Below are positions 18,262-28,047 of a stretch of 64,000 nucleotides of DNA, piece after piece (position 1 is the stretch's first letter; each line of letters starts with the position of its first letter). A model generated the notes under the pieces. The model ran no database searches. It was not told the DNA's origin and was given only the letters and a program-made list of their open reading frames with translations. The position numbers and the translations under genes are program-made. The stretch lies in assembly GCA_002172675.1 (NCBI GenBank), contig NETF01000061.1:1-64000 (forward strand), in the 5' to 3' direction. This DNA is from an unicellular cyanobacterium SU3. GTDB taxonomy: Bacteria; Cyanobacteriota; Cyanobacteriia; Cyanobacteriales; Microcystaceae.

Positions 18262-19170
18262 ATGAAAAAATTATCTGATCTATCTTCAGAACAATTATCT
18301 TATTGGTTTTCAGAAGCATCTGAACAAGCCAAACAAGGGAAATTACCAAATTATATTCCCCTACTACAACAAAGTGAACCTACTGTATTCACTTTTTGTA
18401 TTGTTACTCGAAATAATTATATTCTTAGTCAAGGAGATAGTCAGAAGAACTTTGCTTTAATGAGTATTATTAAACCTTTTTTGTTATTATATTTACTCTC
18501 AGAGTTGGGAGAAGAATTAATTTTTAAAAAAGTAGGCTCTCAATCCTCTAACTATTCCTTTAACTCTTTAGAACAATTACAATTAGATCACGGATTTCCT
18601 CGTAATCCCATGATTAATAGTGGTGCATTAACTTTAGCATCTTTACTTCCTGGAAAGGATAGTAATACAAGATGTAAAAACTTACAACAATGGTTAAATC
18701 AACAAAGTGAATGTCATTTATTTTTAGATGAATTGATGTTACACTCAGTTCAATCTTTACCGAATCTTGGCAATAAAGCCATTATCGATGAATTAAGCAA
18801 AACAGGACAAATTAATGAGCCAGAAATAACCCTAGATACTTATAATAAAATTTGCTGCCTTTCTGTCACCGTAATAGAGTTAGCTCGTTTAGGTTTATTA
18901 TTAGTTAATAGCCCGAATATATCCTCAAACAATGTTACAATTGTCCGAAATATAATGACCACTTGCGGACTGTATGAAGCATCGGAAAATTTTGCTAAAA
19001 ACATTGGCTTTCCCAGTAAATCGGGGGTGAGTGGTGCTATCTTATCTGTTGTCCCCCAACAAGGAGCGATCGCCTGTTATAGTCCTCCTTTAGATGCACA
19101 AGGAAACTCAGTAGCTGGTTTATATTTAGTTGAAAAAATAGCTATGGCATTACGTGCTAGGGAAAAGTAG
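18262..19170 (+). CDS. glsA: Glutaminase
   Basis: Hydrolyses glutamine to glutamate and ammonia; a serine beta-lactamase-like fold. In the 302-residue product the SxxK motif is SIIK in LMSIIKPFLLLYL. PRNPMINSGALTLASLL matches the family core, as do the TYNKICCLSVTVIELARLGL helix and the GFPSKSGVSGAILSVVP segment. Length is normal. The gene ends a group with two FAD oxidoreductases, an unusual setting for a housekeeping glutaminase; it may supply ammonia or act on another amide (inference). Confidence 0.85.
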   Translation: MKKLSDLSSEQLSYWFSEASEQAKQGKLPNYIPLLQQSEPTVFTFCIVTRNNYILSQGDSQKNFALMSIIKPFLLLYLLSELGEELIFKKVGSQSSNYSFNSLEQLQLDHGFPRNPMINSGALTLASLLPGKDSNTRCKNLQQWLNQQSECHLFLDELMLHSVQSLPNLGNKAIIDELSKTGQINEPEITLDTYNKICCLSVTVIELARLGLLLVNSPNISSNNVTIVRNIMTTCGLYEASENFAKNIGFPSKSGVSGAILSVVPQQGAIACYSPPLDAQGNSVAGLYLVEKIAMALRAREK

Positions 19171-19206
19171 GCTGTCACTATATTTCAGGAGTTAATAATC
19201 TACTAA

Positions 19207-19647
19207 TCAAAAAGTTAAGTCATCAAGAAAATAAGAACATTGTTTGGGTAAATCGACATCATACTCTGCTTGTACAATTTCCACTGCATCTTGATAGATT
19301 TCTTCAAATTGCTTTTCTAGTTTAGGTTTCATACCAGGAGCATATTTACCTTTTAAATTTTTTTTGAAAGCCAAAACCTCGGATTTCCATTTCCTGTAAC
19401 ATTCTTCTAGGGGAACATAGTCAATCTTTAAACGATGTTCAATTTGTCTTCTTAATAAGCTAACCACTGCGCTATATTCACTACGTCCCAAAGCTTCAAT
19501 TTCCTCAATAATATTCTCCCAATCTATTTCCCCCAAATCTTTGATTTCTTGATGGGTATTCACCAGCTTTCGTAAGGCTTTACCTTGTTCTATTGTCCAT
19601 TGATAATAATCTGTTTCGTAAGTCGTAGCCATTGCTATGTTACTCAT
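19207..19647 (-). CDS. DUF29 family protein
   Basis: The 146-residue protein shows DUF29 features: YETDYYQWTIEQGKALR, DWENIIEEIEALGRSEY, and the C-terminal block AEYDVDLPKQCSYFLDDL. This family is very common and multicopy in cyanobacteria, with no known function. A start at MATTYE (six residues in) is an alternative. It is convergent with glsA. Confidence 0.9.
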   Translation of the reverse strand: MSNIAMATTYETDYYQWTIEQGKALRKLVNTHQEIKDLGEIDWENIIEEIEALGRSEYSAVVSLLRRQIEHRLKIDYVPLEECYRKWKSEVLAFKKNLKGKYAPGMKPKLEKQFEEIYQDAVEIVQAEYDVDLPKQCSYFLDDLTF

Positions 19648-19673
19648 AGCTTAACCTCTTCTCAAAAGAATGT

Positions 19674-21128
19674 TTAAAGTCCTAAAACAAGTCTAGCAAT
19701 AGAAAAATAAATTAATACCCCAATCACATCCACTGCAGTGGTAATAAACGGAGCCGACATTAAAGCAGGATCTAGGCCAAATGATCGAAAGACAAAGGGT
19801 AAGGCCGAACCTGCAACGGAGGCTAAAATAGCGATCGCCACTAAACTAATACCCACAGACATCGACACTAACCAGTTACCCTGAAGTCCATAGGCCCAAA
19901 CTGTCGCTAAAGCCCCTAAAGCCAGTCCTAATAACGCCCCGGCCATTAACTCTCTTAAGATCACCTGTCCGGCACCGAGATCCATAATTTCTTCTGTATT
20001 TAAGCCCCGAATGACCACCGTTGAGGATTGGGCCCCTACATTACCGCCAGTCCCCGTTAACAGGGGAATAAACGCCGTTAGAATCGCCATTTGTTCGAGT
20101 AAACCCACTTGAGATTTAATAATGGTTCCGGTGACAGTATTGGTTAATAATAAGATCAATAGCCACATCACTCGTTTACGGGCTACAGTAATTAAACTGG
20201 TTTGAAAGTAGTTATCCCCATCAGACTGAACCCCACCCAAGGCATAGATATCTTCAGTGGCTTCTTGTTGTAAGATATCGATAACATCATCAACGGTGAC
20301 AACCCCGACTAATCTTTCTTCTTTGTCCACTACTGGAACCGCTAATAAGTCGTACCGTTGAATAACTTTGGCCACTTCTTCTTGATCGTCATTGGTGTTG
20401 ACAGAGACGATCTCTTTAGCCATGATTTCCCCTAGGGTGACTTCTGGGGAAGATAACACCAAATCCCTTAAAGAAACAATGCCCACCAAATGACGAAACG
20501 CATCGGTGACATAGAGATAATAAACAATTTCTGAAGCGGTGGCTAAGGTTCTAATTCGTTCTAGGGTTTGGGCAACCGTTAAACTTTCTTTGAGGGAAAT
20601 ATATTCCGGGGTCATAATACGCCCGGCGGTGTATTCCTCGTAACCTAATAATAATGCGGTGGTTTGTCGTTCTTCAGGGCTTAATTGTTCGAGTAAACGA
20701 CGGACCACTTTAGCCGGTAATTCATCAAATAAACGGGCGCGATCGTCCGGGGACATTTCGTCTACAATATCCCTAACTTCTTGCTGTTTAAACTGTTCGA
20801 TTAACGATTGTTGAACCGTCGAATCTAAATTTTCATAAACGGCGATCGCTTCTTCTTTGACCAATAAACGAAAGGCAATCACTTGCATCGACTGGGGTAA
20901 ACCTTCAATGGCTTCAGCAATATCAACTGGTTGAACAGGAACTAAGAGGGATTTTGCTCCTTGTAAATTTCCCTGTTCTAATAATAAGGCTAATTGGTTG
21001 CAGACTAATTGACGCAACTCTTTACGGGTATTTGATTGTATTGCTGTTACGGGTTCCTTTTGGTTCACTTTTCGATTCGATAAAGAACCCATAGGGACAT
21101 TGATCCTATGGGTCGATTTTGATGACAA
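19674..21128 (-). CDS. mgtE: Magnesium transporter MgtE
   Basis: The 484-residue protein has an N-terminal helical MgtE_N domain at about 40-150 (DELPAKVVRRLLEQLSPEE), two CBS domains at about 165-285 (IMTPEYISLKES, IMAKEIVSVNTNDD, LVGVVTVDDVIDIL) and a C-terminal five-helix membrane domain with GTGGNVGAQSSTVVIRGL. The protein is a Mg2+ channel gated by the CBS region. Length is typical. The final membrane segment ends at the C-terminus, as usual. Confidence 0.95.
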   Translation of the reverse strand: MSSKSTHRINVPMGSLSNRKVNQKEPVTAIQSNTRKELRQLVCNQLALLLEQGNLQGAKSLLVPVQPVDIAEAIEGLPQSMQVIAFRLLVKEEAIAVYENLDSTVQQSLIEQFKQQEVRDIVDEMSPDDRARLFDELPAKVVRRLLEQLSPEERQTTALLLGYEEYTAGRIMTPEYISLKESLTVAQTLERIRTLATASEIVYYLYVTDAFRHLVGIVSLRDLVLSSPEVTLGEIMAKEIVSVNTNDDQEEVAKVIQRYDLLAVPVVDKEERLVGVVTVDDVIDILQQEATEDIYALGGVQSDGDNYFQTSLITVARKRVMWLLILLLTNTVTGTIIKSQVGLLEQMAILTAFIPLLTGTGGNVGAQSSTVVIRGLNTEEIMDLGAGQVILRELMAGALLGLALGALATVWAYGLQGNWLVSMSVGISLVAIAILASVAGSALPFVFRSFGLDPALMSAPFITTAVDVIGVLIYFSIARLVLGL

Positions 21129-21271
21129 TCATAATTGATTTTATGTTAATTCATCAACTCATTCTTTTAGAGATCCAGAGTTAATGATTTGACGTAACGC
21201 AAGATGAGACAATATAAAAATAGAGAAACACTATCGTTATCAGTCCCTAACTTTAACTCTGGCAAGAAAAT

Positions 21272-22873
21272 ATGGTTTCTGAACAAACTTGTACCCTAGC
21301 TGCTATTGATATTGGCACCAACTCCATTCACATGGTAATTGTGGAAATTGATAAAACCTTACCCGCTTTTACCATTATTTCACGGGAAAAAGATACAGTC
21401 CGCTTAGGGGAAAGAGATCCCAAAACGGGAAATTTAACCGAAGCAGCGATCGCCCGTTCTTTAGCGTCTCTGCGACGATGTAAAGACTTAGCAGACAGTT
21501 TCAATGTAGAACATATTATTGCCGCCGCTACCAGTGCCACCCGAGAGGCCCCCAATGGGTTAGACTTTATCTGGCAAGTTGAAGAAGACATCGGTATTAC
21601 CATCAATTTAATTTCGGGGTATGAAGAAGCCCGTCGCATCTATTTAGGGGTGTTATCGGGGATGGATTTCCAAGAAAAACCCCACGTTATTATTGATATT
21701 GGGGGCGGTTCAACGGAAATTGTTTTAGCAGATGCCCAAGAACCCCGATTTTTGAGCAGTACCAAAGTCGGGGCGGTTCGTCTAACCAATGAGTTGATCA
21801 GTAGTGATCCCATTGATGAGACAGAATTAACCTATTTACAGGCTTATGTGCGAGGAATGTTAGAGAGGCCCATTGATGAAGTTAAACGGAAACTGAAACC
21901 AGGGGAAACTCCCCAGGCCGTAGGGACATCAGGAACCATTGAAACGTTAGTCGGTATTGATGCCATCCAAACGTTAGGAGAAATACCGAGTCCCTTACAA
22001 GGGTATCAAATGAGTCGGAAAAACCTCAAAGATATGGTCAAAAAACTCGTTTCTTTGACCTATGAAGAACGGGTTGATATGTCAGGAATGTCCGAAAAAA
22101 GAGCCGAGATTATTGTTGCTGGTGCGGTCATTCTTTTAGAAGCCATGACCATGTTAGACCTAGACAGTATTACGATTTGTGAAAGGGCGTTAAGGGAAGG
22201 AATGATCGTAGATTGGATGTTAACCCACGGATTAATAGAAGATCGACTGAGTTTTCAAACAGCCGTTCGTCAAAGAAGTGTTTATAAAATTGCTCGTAAG
22301 TATCAAGTTGATCTCGGTTATGGGGAAAACGTGGCTACTTTTGCGGTTAGTTTATTTGATCAACTGGCTGGAGTTCTTCATGACTGGGAAAAAAGCGAAC
22401 GGGAATTATTATGGTCAGCGGCAATTTTACATAATTGTGGTGTTTATATTAGTCATTCGTCCCACCATAAACACTCTTATTATTTAATTCGCAATGCAGA
22501 ATTATTAGGGTTTACAGAAATTGAAATCGAAACCATTGCTAATATTGCTCGTTATCATCGAAAAAGTACCCCTAAGAAAAAACATGACGCTTATAGTAAA
22601 TTACCGGATAAATATCGTAAACGGATTAAACAATTGAGTGCTATGTTACGGATTGCGGTGGCTTTAGATCGTCGTCAAGTTGGTGCAATTAAAGCAATTG
22701 ATTGTAAATATGATGAAGAATATAAAAAGCTCCATTTACATTTAATCCCCTCTAATCCACAGGATAATTGTGCTTTAGAGTTATGGAATTTAGACTATAA
22801 AAAAGTCGTCTTTGAAGATTTATTTGATGTTAAAATTGTCGCTACTGTAGAATCACAATTAGTTTCTAATTAG
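21272..22873 (+). CDS. ppx: Exopolyphosphatase/guanosine pentaphosphatase (Ppx/GppA)
   Basis: The 533-residue protein has the ASKHA phosphate motifs AAIDIGTNSIHMVIVEI and VIIDIGGGSTEIVLAD, then AVGTSGTIETL. The C-terminal third is an HD-like domain with AAILHNCGVYIS, HSYYLIRNAELLGF and IARYHRKSTP. It degrades polyphosphate and possibly pppGpp. It is divergent from mgtE with about 140 bases between them. The stop codon lies at the edge of an AT-rich heptamer repeat. Confidence 0.93.
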   Translation: MVSEQTCTLAAIDIGTNSIHMVIVEIDKTLPAFTIISREKDTVRLGERDPKTGNLTEAAIARSLASLRRCKDLADSFNVEHIIAAATSATREAPNGLDFIWQVEEDIGITINLISGYEEARRIYLGVLSGMDFQEKPHVIIDIGGGSTEIVLADAQEPRFLSSTKVGAVRLTNELISSDPIDETELTYLQAYVRGMLERPIDEVKRKLKPGETPQAVGTSGTIETLVGIDAIQTLGEIPSPLQGYQMSRKNLKDMVKKLVSLTYEERVDMSGMSEKRAEIIVAGAVILLEAMTMLDLDSITICERALREGMIVDWMLTHGLIEDRLSFQTAVRQRSVYKIARKYQVDLGYGENVATFAVSLFDQLAGVLHDWEKSERELLWSAAILHNCGVYISHSSHHKHSYYLIRNAELLGFTEIEIETIANIARYHRKSTPKKKHDAYSKLPDKYRKRIKQLSAMLRIAVALDRRQVGAIKAIDCKYDEEYKKLHLHLIPSNPQDNCALELWNLDYKKVVFEDLFDVKIVATVESQLVSN

Positions 22874-22930
22874 CAATTAATAATTAATAATTAATAATTA
22901 ATAATTGACAATGGACAATTGATAATTATT
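22874..22930. repeat. AT-rich heptamer tandem repeat between convergent genes
   Basis: At least four AATTAAT-type units followed by ACAATGGACAATTG and an inverted TTATTAATTA fill the gap between ppx and dusA. Related sequence lies at 2661-2683, 8818-8838 and 24727-24760. Confidence 0.8.
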
Positions 22931-22932
22931 AA

Positions 22933-23928
22933 TTATCCAAACTCCCCACCTGGAACTTTCTTCAATGCTTCAACAATTACTTTAGAATCTGCATCGGGTA
23001 AATGAGCATTTTCGCTAATATATCGTTTCCATGCTTTTGTCCCTGGAATACCTGAAAAAAGAGCTAATAAATGTCGACTAATTTTATGGAGTTTATGACC
23101 ACGACTGACCCAATCATCGATATAAGGTAACATTTTTTCGATGATTTGATGACGAGTCAACTGCGTTACATTATCCTGATAAATATCTCGATCAACCGTA
23201 GCAAATAAATAAGGATTATCATAAGCAGCCCTGCCAATCATCACAGCATCAACTAAGTTTAAATGAGTTTGGACTTGTTCAAGGTTAGTAATTCCTCCAT
23301 TAATCTCAATAAAAAGCTGAGGAAAATCCTGTTTCAGACGATATACCTCTTCATATCTTAAAGGGGGGACATTTCGGTTTTCTTTGGGACTTAAGCCTTT
23401 TAACCAAGCTTTTCTCGCGTGTACGGTAAAGCGTTGACATCCTGCTTCAGAAACTATCTTGACAAACCGAGCCATGTTTTCATAACTATCTTGGTTATCA
23501 ATACCAATGCGATGCTTAACGGTAACAGGAATATTAACGGTGTTTTGCATCTTCTCAACACATTGGGCTACTAACTCAGGGTTAGCCATTAAACAAGCCC
23601 CAAAATGCCCACTTTGAACGCGATCGCTTGGACAGCCGACATTCAAATTCACTTCATCATAACCCCAATCTTCGGCAATTGTGGCGCATTCTGCTAATTC
23701 TTGGGGGTTATCTCCTCCTAGTTGTAAGGATAGGGGTTTTTCTTTTGGGGAAAAGTCTAATAGTTTTGGGCGATCGCCGTGTATAATGGCTGCGGTGACA
23801 ATCATTTCGGTATACAGTAAGGTATGACGGGTTATTTGTCGCATAAAGTAGCGAAAATGGCGATCGGTATAATCCATCATCGGTGCTACACTTAAGGGGT
23901 TCATTGAGTCGGTTTGATTGTCGTTCAT
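22933..23928 (-). CDS. dusA: tRNA-dihydrouridine synthase A
   Basis: Reduces uridine to dihydrouridine in the tRNA D loop with FMN. The 331-residue product has SVAPMMDYTDRHFRYFMRQ, the catalytic Cys in NVGCPSDRVQSG with the DusA-type HFGACLM, and TVHARKAWLKGLSPKENR. These are specific to the DusA branch. Length is typical. It is convergent with ppx. Confidence 0.95.
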   Translation of the reverse strand: MNDNQTDSMNPLSVAPMMDYTDRHFRYFMRQITRHTLLYTEMIVTAAIIHGDRPKLLDFSPKEKPLSLQLGGDNPQELAECATIAEDWGYDEVNLNVGCPSDRVQSGHFGACLMANPELVAQCVEKMQNTVNIPVTVKHRIGIDNQDSYENMARFVKIVSEAGCQRFTVHARKAWLKGLSPKENRNVPPLRYEEVYRLKQDFPQLFIEINGGITNLEQVQTHLNLVDAVMIGRAAYDNPYLFATVDRDIYQDNVTQLTRHQIIEKMLPYIDDWVSRGHKLHKISRHLLALFSGIPGTKAWKRYISENAHLPDADSKVIVEALKKVPGGEFG

Positions 23929-24017
23929 TATGAGTCTTAATGCTAAGATAATTGATATTTTTGTAACTGGTAACTGCTTTAAAATTAGATTGTCTTACGC
24001 TTCATTATTGTATCAAA

Positions 24018-24452
24018 ATGAGTTTATTTACTGGCGATCGCATTTTAGTTCCCATTGATTTTTCTCAAGATTCTTTTAATGCGCTTGATGAAACGTTAAA
24101 CTATGTCAAAGATCCCAATAAAATCACAGTGATTCATGTTTTATTGCCTTTAGAATCTGTTGATCCGGGTGTGATTTGGTCAACTTTAAATGATGATACT
24201 CGTCAGAGTAATGTTAAAAATGCTTTTTATGAACGTTATCCTAAATCTTTAGTTGATAACTTAACTTTAGTGATTAAAATAGGTAATCCTAGCTTAGAAG
24301 TTGTGGATTATGCTAAAAAAAATAATATTGATCTCATTATCATTGCTTCTCATGGACGCACTGGGTTAAATCGTTTTCTGTTGGGTTCAGTGACAGAAAA
24401 AGTTGTCCGTTTAGCTTCATGTCCTGTATTAGTTTGGCGTGATTATCATTAA
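24018..24452 (+). CDS. Universal stress protein (UspA family)
   Basis: A single Usp domain of 144 residues. It has ILVPIDFSQDSFNALDE at the N-terminus, and the ATP-binding loop IIIASHGRTGLNRFLLGSVT followed by VVRLASCPVLVW. The G-2x-G-9x-G(S/T) pattern suggests an ATP-binding type. It is divergent from dusA with about 90 bases between them. Confidence 0.93.
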   Translation: MSLFTGDRILVPIDFSQDSFNALDETLNYVKDPNKITVIHVLLPLESVDPGVIWSTLNDDTRQSNVKNAFYERYPKSLVDNLTLVIKIGNPSLEVVDYAKKNNIDLIIIASHGRTGLNRFLLGSVTEKVVRLASCPVLVWRDYH

Positions 24453-24750
24453 AATATGCTTTTGTTTTAAGAAAGTATAATTGTTTCAAATAAGTTTAAG
24501 ACAGAGGAGTATGAGAATCTTGCTCACTGTGTTAACAATAAAAGCAATAAAGAGAGGCGATCGCTTGTCTCATTTCTATATAACTGTTTATAACTGTTCT
24601 TCGTTTGGTACAGTTTTTTTGTTCTGTCATAAGCAATAGACATTCTGGGTAAAACACAGTGTTAGGGTTTAACAGTGTTAAACCCCTACGGAATAAAAAG
24701 GCGATCGCCATTATAAACCGAACAAATTATTAATTATCCATTATTAATTA
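24453..24750. other. Intergenic region with HIP1 sites and a 21-bp palindrome
   Basis: The region contains two GCGATCGC octamers and a perfect palindrome at 24665-24685 (GGGTTTAACA, G, TGTTAAACCC). TAATTAT-type repeats at about 24727-24760 run into the end of the TPR gene. The palindrome could terminate either strand or be a dispersed element like 4227-4238. No gene is seen. Confidence 0.5.
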
Positions 24751-27051
24751 TTAATTATCAAAACCCTCCCTAACCTCCTCAACTGTAGTGTTCAATAAAG
24801 ACGCAACTGCTTCTAAGATGCTGTCATCTTGGGTTTCTTGATAAAACCGTTTGATGTTGGGTAAGCAAATGCTTAACCCGTGTTCATCGTTCAACTCAAC
24901 AAATATTTGTAATGCTTGTAAGTAATAATTTTTAGCGTCGTCTCTGTTTTCCGTTACTTCTGCGACTTGTCCTAAGTTGTTATAGGTTCCTGCTTGAGAG
25001 AAGCGATCGCCGTATTCAATATCGATAGACAAAGCTTGTTGGTAATAGTTTCTTGCTTCGTTCCATTCCCTTAACTGTTGCGCTACCATTCCTAAGTTGT
25101 AGTAGGTTGATGCTTGAGAGAAGCGATCACCGTATTCAATCTTGATAGACAAAGCTTGTTGGTAATAGTTTCTTGCTTGGTCTAGTTCCCTTAACTGTTG
25201 CGCTAACCTTCCTAACTCGTGGTACGTTCTTGATTGTTCGTAGCGATCGCCGTATTCAATGCAGATAGACAAAGCTTGTTGGTAATAGTTTCTTGCTTCG
25301 TCCCATTCCCTTAACTTTTGCGCTATCATTCCTAAGTTGTGGTAGGTTGTTGCTTGGTTGTAGCGATCACCGTATTCAATATTGATAGACAAAGCTTGTT
25401 GGTAATAGTTTCTTGCTTCGTCCCATTCCCTTAACTTTTGCGCTACCATTCCTAACTCATGGTAGGTTTTAGCTTGAAAGAAGCGATCGCCGTATTCAAT
25501 GCAGATAGACAAAGCTTGTTGGTAATAGTTTCTTGCTTCGTTCCATTCCCTTAACTCGTACGCTACTATTCCTAAGTTGTGGTAGGTTTTAGCTTGAAAG
25601 AAGCGATCGCCATAATCTTCACAGATAGACAAAGCTTGTTGGTAATAGTTTCTTGCTTCGTTCCATTCCCTTAATTCTTGTGCTACCATTCCTAACTGGT
25701 GGTACTGTGTTGCTAATGTGCTTTGTTTTCGTTGTTCATCTACATTGTTTAAAGACTCTAATAACTCAATAGTTTCTAAATAAGCCTCTTTTGCTGCTTC
25801 ATATTGTTTTAGTCTTAGATAATTATTGGCTTTTTGTATAAAAGGAATAACGATATCTAAACCTAAGTTAGTTTCTTTTGCATCTGGGCAATAATTTTGG
25901 ATCGCCTCACAGACTAACTCATCTAATTTGAGACAACTTTGATAGTCATTTATAACTTCTAAATATATTGTTAAACACTGATAAATATCAATTATTTCCT
26001 GTTTTTCTAGACATATTTGTAATCCGGTAAACAAATTTTCATACCCCAAACGACAGATAAATATCCCGAATTTCCTCTTATCTGCTTCTTTTGACTGCAA
26101 TAAACTCCGATAAAAATTAGCTAATCCAACATAATGATTCTTAAATCCTTCTTGTAATGCTTCCTGAGTTTCTATATCTAATTCTTTTACCTTAGTTTTC
26201 AGGAAATAGGGAAAAACTGGCTGAATAGTTAATAATTTTTCATCTGATTGTGGAGGATCACCCAATAATATTGGAGACAACAAACCCCAATGTATCGCTT
26301 CTGATATCGCATTTTCAAACTGTTCAAAAGGATAGTCCTTAAACGGTTCTAGTTTTTGTAATCCTTCAACATAGTTTGGTATTGCTTCCCGATAAATAAA
26401 ACTACTAAAAGGGGCTAAACATAACAATAATTTTTGTGCATCGGGTGATAGGTTGCTGTGGGAATATTCAACACACTTGAGGATACTTTCTGTCTTATTT
26501 TCACTGTCTGTATCTAAGTTAACATCTGCTAATTGTAACCCGTTTAATATTTCTTCTGGGGTTTGGGTTTTCAAGTTTCCTAAGACAACTTCCATTGCTA
26601 AAGGATATCCTGCTAAAAGCTTCATTAACCGTTCAAAATTATCATCTGCTTTTACCTTCTCTCGTTTTTTGGGGTTAGGAATCATTGCATCGAGTATTTT
26701 TTCTGCAAGTTCCGTTCTTGACTCTTTATCTAACCCCTGTAAAGGATAACGATAGATAATATTGTTGTTGGTATAAACATCTTTTAACCAACTTTCATCA
26801 CTACGAGATCCTAAAACTATTTTTGTCTTTCCTCCCTTCAACCATTGTAAGAGATATTTGAGTTTTTCCTGTTCATCTTTATCTATGGGTTTATTGTTAA
26901 ATAATTGTTCATACAACGCTTGCATCATCAGCTTTGCAGCAGAAACAGTCACAGAATATGACATCCCTACAACCATCTGCATTCCTGCTTGTAACAAACG
27001 ACTACTTAAACTGGTTTCATTACTATACTGTAGGCGCACACCTTTTCCCAT
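24751..27051 (-). CDS. TPR protein: C-terminal part of a broken CHAT-STAND-TPR gene
   Basis: The 766-residue frame starts inside what was a CHAT protease domain (SRLLQAGMQMVVGMSYSV, LMMQALYEQLFNN). It then joins directly to a late NB-ARC-like segment (KTKIVLGSRSDESWL, LLAGYPLAMEVVLGNL). The ATPase P-loop and Walker B region are absent, so an in-frame deletion has occurred. Next come a winged-helix/linker region and at least seven TPR units ending in RNYYQQALSI, at about residues 440-720. The frame continues upstream of the ATG to LNACQSGK, which holds the CHAT catalytic Cys. Intact relatives act as STAND-type signalling or defence proteins. The product may still be made as a TPR protein, but NTPase activity is unlikely. 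Confidence 0.7.
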   Translation of the reverse strand: MGKGVRLQYSNETSLSSRLLQAGMQMVVGMSYSVTVSAAKLMMQALYEQLFNNKPIDKDEQEKLKYLLQWLKGGKTKIVLGSRSDESWLKDVYTNNNIIYRYPLQGLDKESRTELAEKILDAMIPNPKKREKVKADDNFERLMKLLAGYPLAMEVVLGNLKTQTPEEILNGLQLADVNLDTDSENKTESILKCVEYSHSNLSPDAQKLLLCLAPFSSFIYREAIPNYVEGLQKLEPFKDYPFEQFENAISEAIHWGLLSPILLGDPPQSDEKLLTIQPVFPYFLKTKVKELDIETQEALQEGFKNHYVGLANFYRSLLQSKEADKRKFGIFICRLGYENLFTGLQICLEKQEIIDIYQCLTIYLEVINDYQSCLKLDELVCEAIQNYCPDAKETNLGLDIVIPFIQKANNYLRLKQYEAAKEAYLETIELLESLNNVDEQRKQSTLATQYHQLGMVAQELREWNEARNYYQQALSICEDYGDRFFQAKTYHNLGIVAYELREWNEARNYYQQALSICIEYGDRFFQAKTYHELGMVAQKLREWDEARNYYQQALSINIEYGDRYNQATTYHNLGMIAQKLREWDEARNYYQQALSICIEYGDRYEQSRTYHELGRLAQQLRELDQARNYYQQALSIKIEYGDRFSQASTYYNLGMVAQQLREWNEARNYYQQALSIDIEYGDRFSQAGTYNNLGQVAEVTENRDDAKNYYLQALQIFVELNDEHGLSICLPNIKRFYQETQDDSILEAVASLLNTTVEEVREGFDN
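25000..25720 (-). repeat. 120-bp tandem repeats encoding TPR units
   Basis: The segment GATAGACAAAGCTTGTTGG recurs at exact 120-bp spacing (about 25024, 25144, 25264, 25384, 25504 and 25624). Most of each unit is nearly identical. Several copies contain GCGATCGC. This points to recent unit duplication or gene conversion, and copy number may vary between strains. Confidence 0.85.
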
Positions 27052-27118
27052 CTTAATTTTATTTTCGTCTATTTCTTCCGTTTTGTCAAGCCTAATTTGT
27101 TTCCCAGATTGACAAGCA

Positions 27119-27898
27119 TTAAGAATACAAACAGGAATAAGGATCTAAATTATCTAAACCATAACCCCGTTGATAAAAATAACGACTCTTTTCTACACCT
27201 TCTTGAAACTGTTCGTAACTCATTAACCCACCATGTAGATCAAAATGAATAATATGATAATAGTTACTACCTTTTTCTTGTAAATGCTTACATAAACTTT
27301 CATAAGTGCCAGGACGTAAAATATCGAGATTAACCCTCAGATTCCCTTGTTCAATTAACTCTACCAAAGGACGGGAAATTGTCCGATAACCCACATCACT
27401 ATCTTCATCAGGTCGAGCAACAACTGCTAATAAATTGATGACAGGAGAAACAGGAATATCAATATTAATATTAATGGGATTAATTAAACGACGAGTCATC
27501 AAACAATCTACCGCAAAAGGCCGAGGTAAATCTGGATCTTTCATTCCTTCCCAGTGTAATGCTTGAAACTCAGGACTTTTACTTTGAATTTCAAAAGCGA
27601 TCTGATTTATTTTAGGTCTTAATTGACGGTAATCACTATAAAGATCAAAATCTTGTTTAAAAACCTCTTCAAATAAAGATAACCCATAATCATTAACACT
27701 TTCTGCTGCTTTTTTAGCAGTTTCAGTATTTAACATAGGAGTCACTAACCACCCCTCAAAATACCATTCTAAGCGAGTTTCATCTTCCCTTGTAAACGGA
27801 TCTGAAACTGTAATGGAATATTCCTTATTATTAATAATTAATTTAGCAGAAAATCCTGTTTCTATTTTAGCTTCTTCTCGTATGATAATTAATGACAT
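27119..27898 (-). pseudogene. CHAT-domain protease, N-terminal part (frameshifted)
   Basis: The frame encodes about 259 residues from MSLIIIREEAKIETGF. It includes a CHAT N-lobe with LAVVARPDEDSDVGYRTISR and the catalytic His in YYHIIHFDLHGG. After GYGLDNLDPYS it hits TAA at 27119-27121. The neighbouring frame reads IPVCILNACQSGK, the catalytic-Cys motif, so the His and Cys of one protease are split by a frameshift and a deletion near 27130. A longer frame to 27934 exists, but the start at 27898 matches the family's usual beginning. With 24751-27051 it formed one CHAT-STAND-TPR gene. Confidence 0.75.
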
Positions 27899-27963
27899 AA
27901 TAATTTCAATTAATTGATAGGCTTCGTTCTTCAAACCAACCTACATTAACAATAAGATTTTGT

Positions 27964-27987
27964 AGGGGTCAACGGCCTTTGACCCCT
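27964..27987. repeat. GGGGTCAA hairpin (repeat or bidirectional terminator)
   Basis: GGGGTCAACGG and CCTTTGACCCC form an inverted repeat in the divergent gap between the CHAT relic and the 138-residue gene. A degenerate GGGTAATGCCCAC unit follows at about 28012. The divergent position argues for a dispersed element rather than a terminator. Confidence 0.5.
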
Positions 27988-28047
27988 TTGATATATAATA
28001 AACAATAAGATGGGTAATGCCCACTCTACAATAAACTAAGATTAATT

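Noticed and set aside
22874-22930. AATTAAT repeat considered as a CRISPR-like array
   Set aside because: Unit is seven bases with no unique spacers.
24982-25720. 120-bp repeats considered as a CRISPR or non-coding satellite
   Set aside because: They stay in frame and encode TPR motifs throughout.
27119-27934. Start of the CHAT fragment at 27934
   Set aside because: The extra 12 residues do not match the usual N-terminus; the ATG at 27898 begins the conserved MSLIIIREE-type strand.
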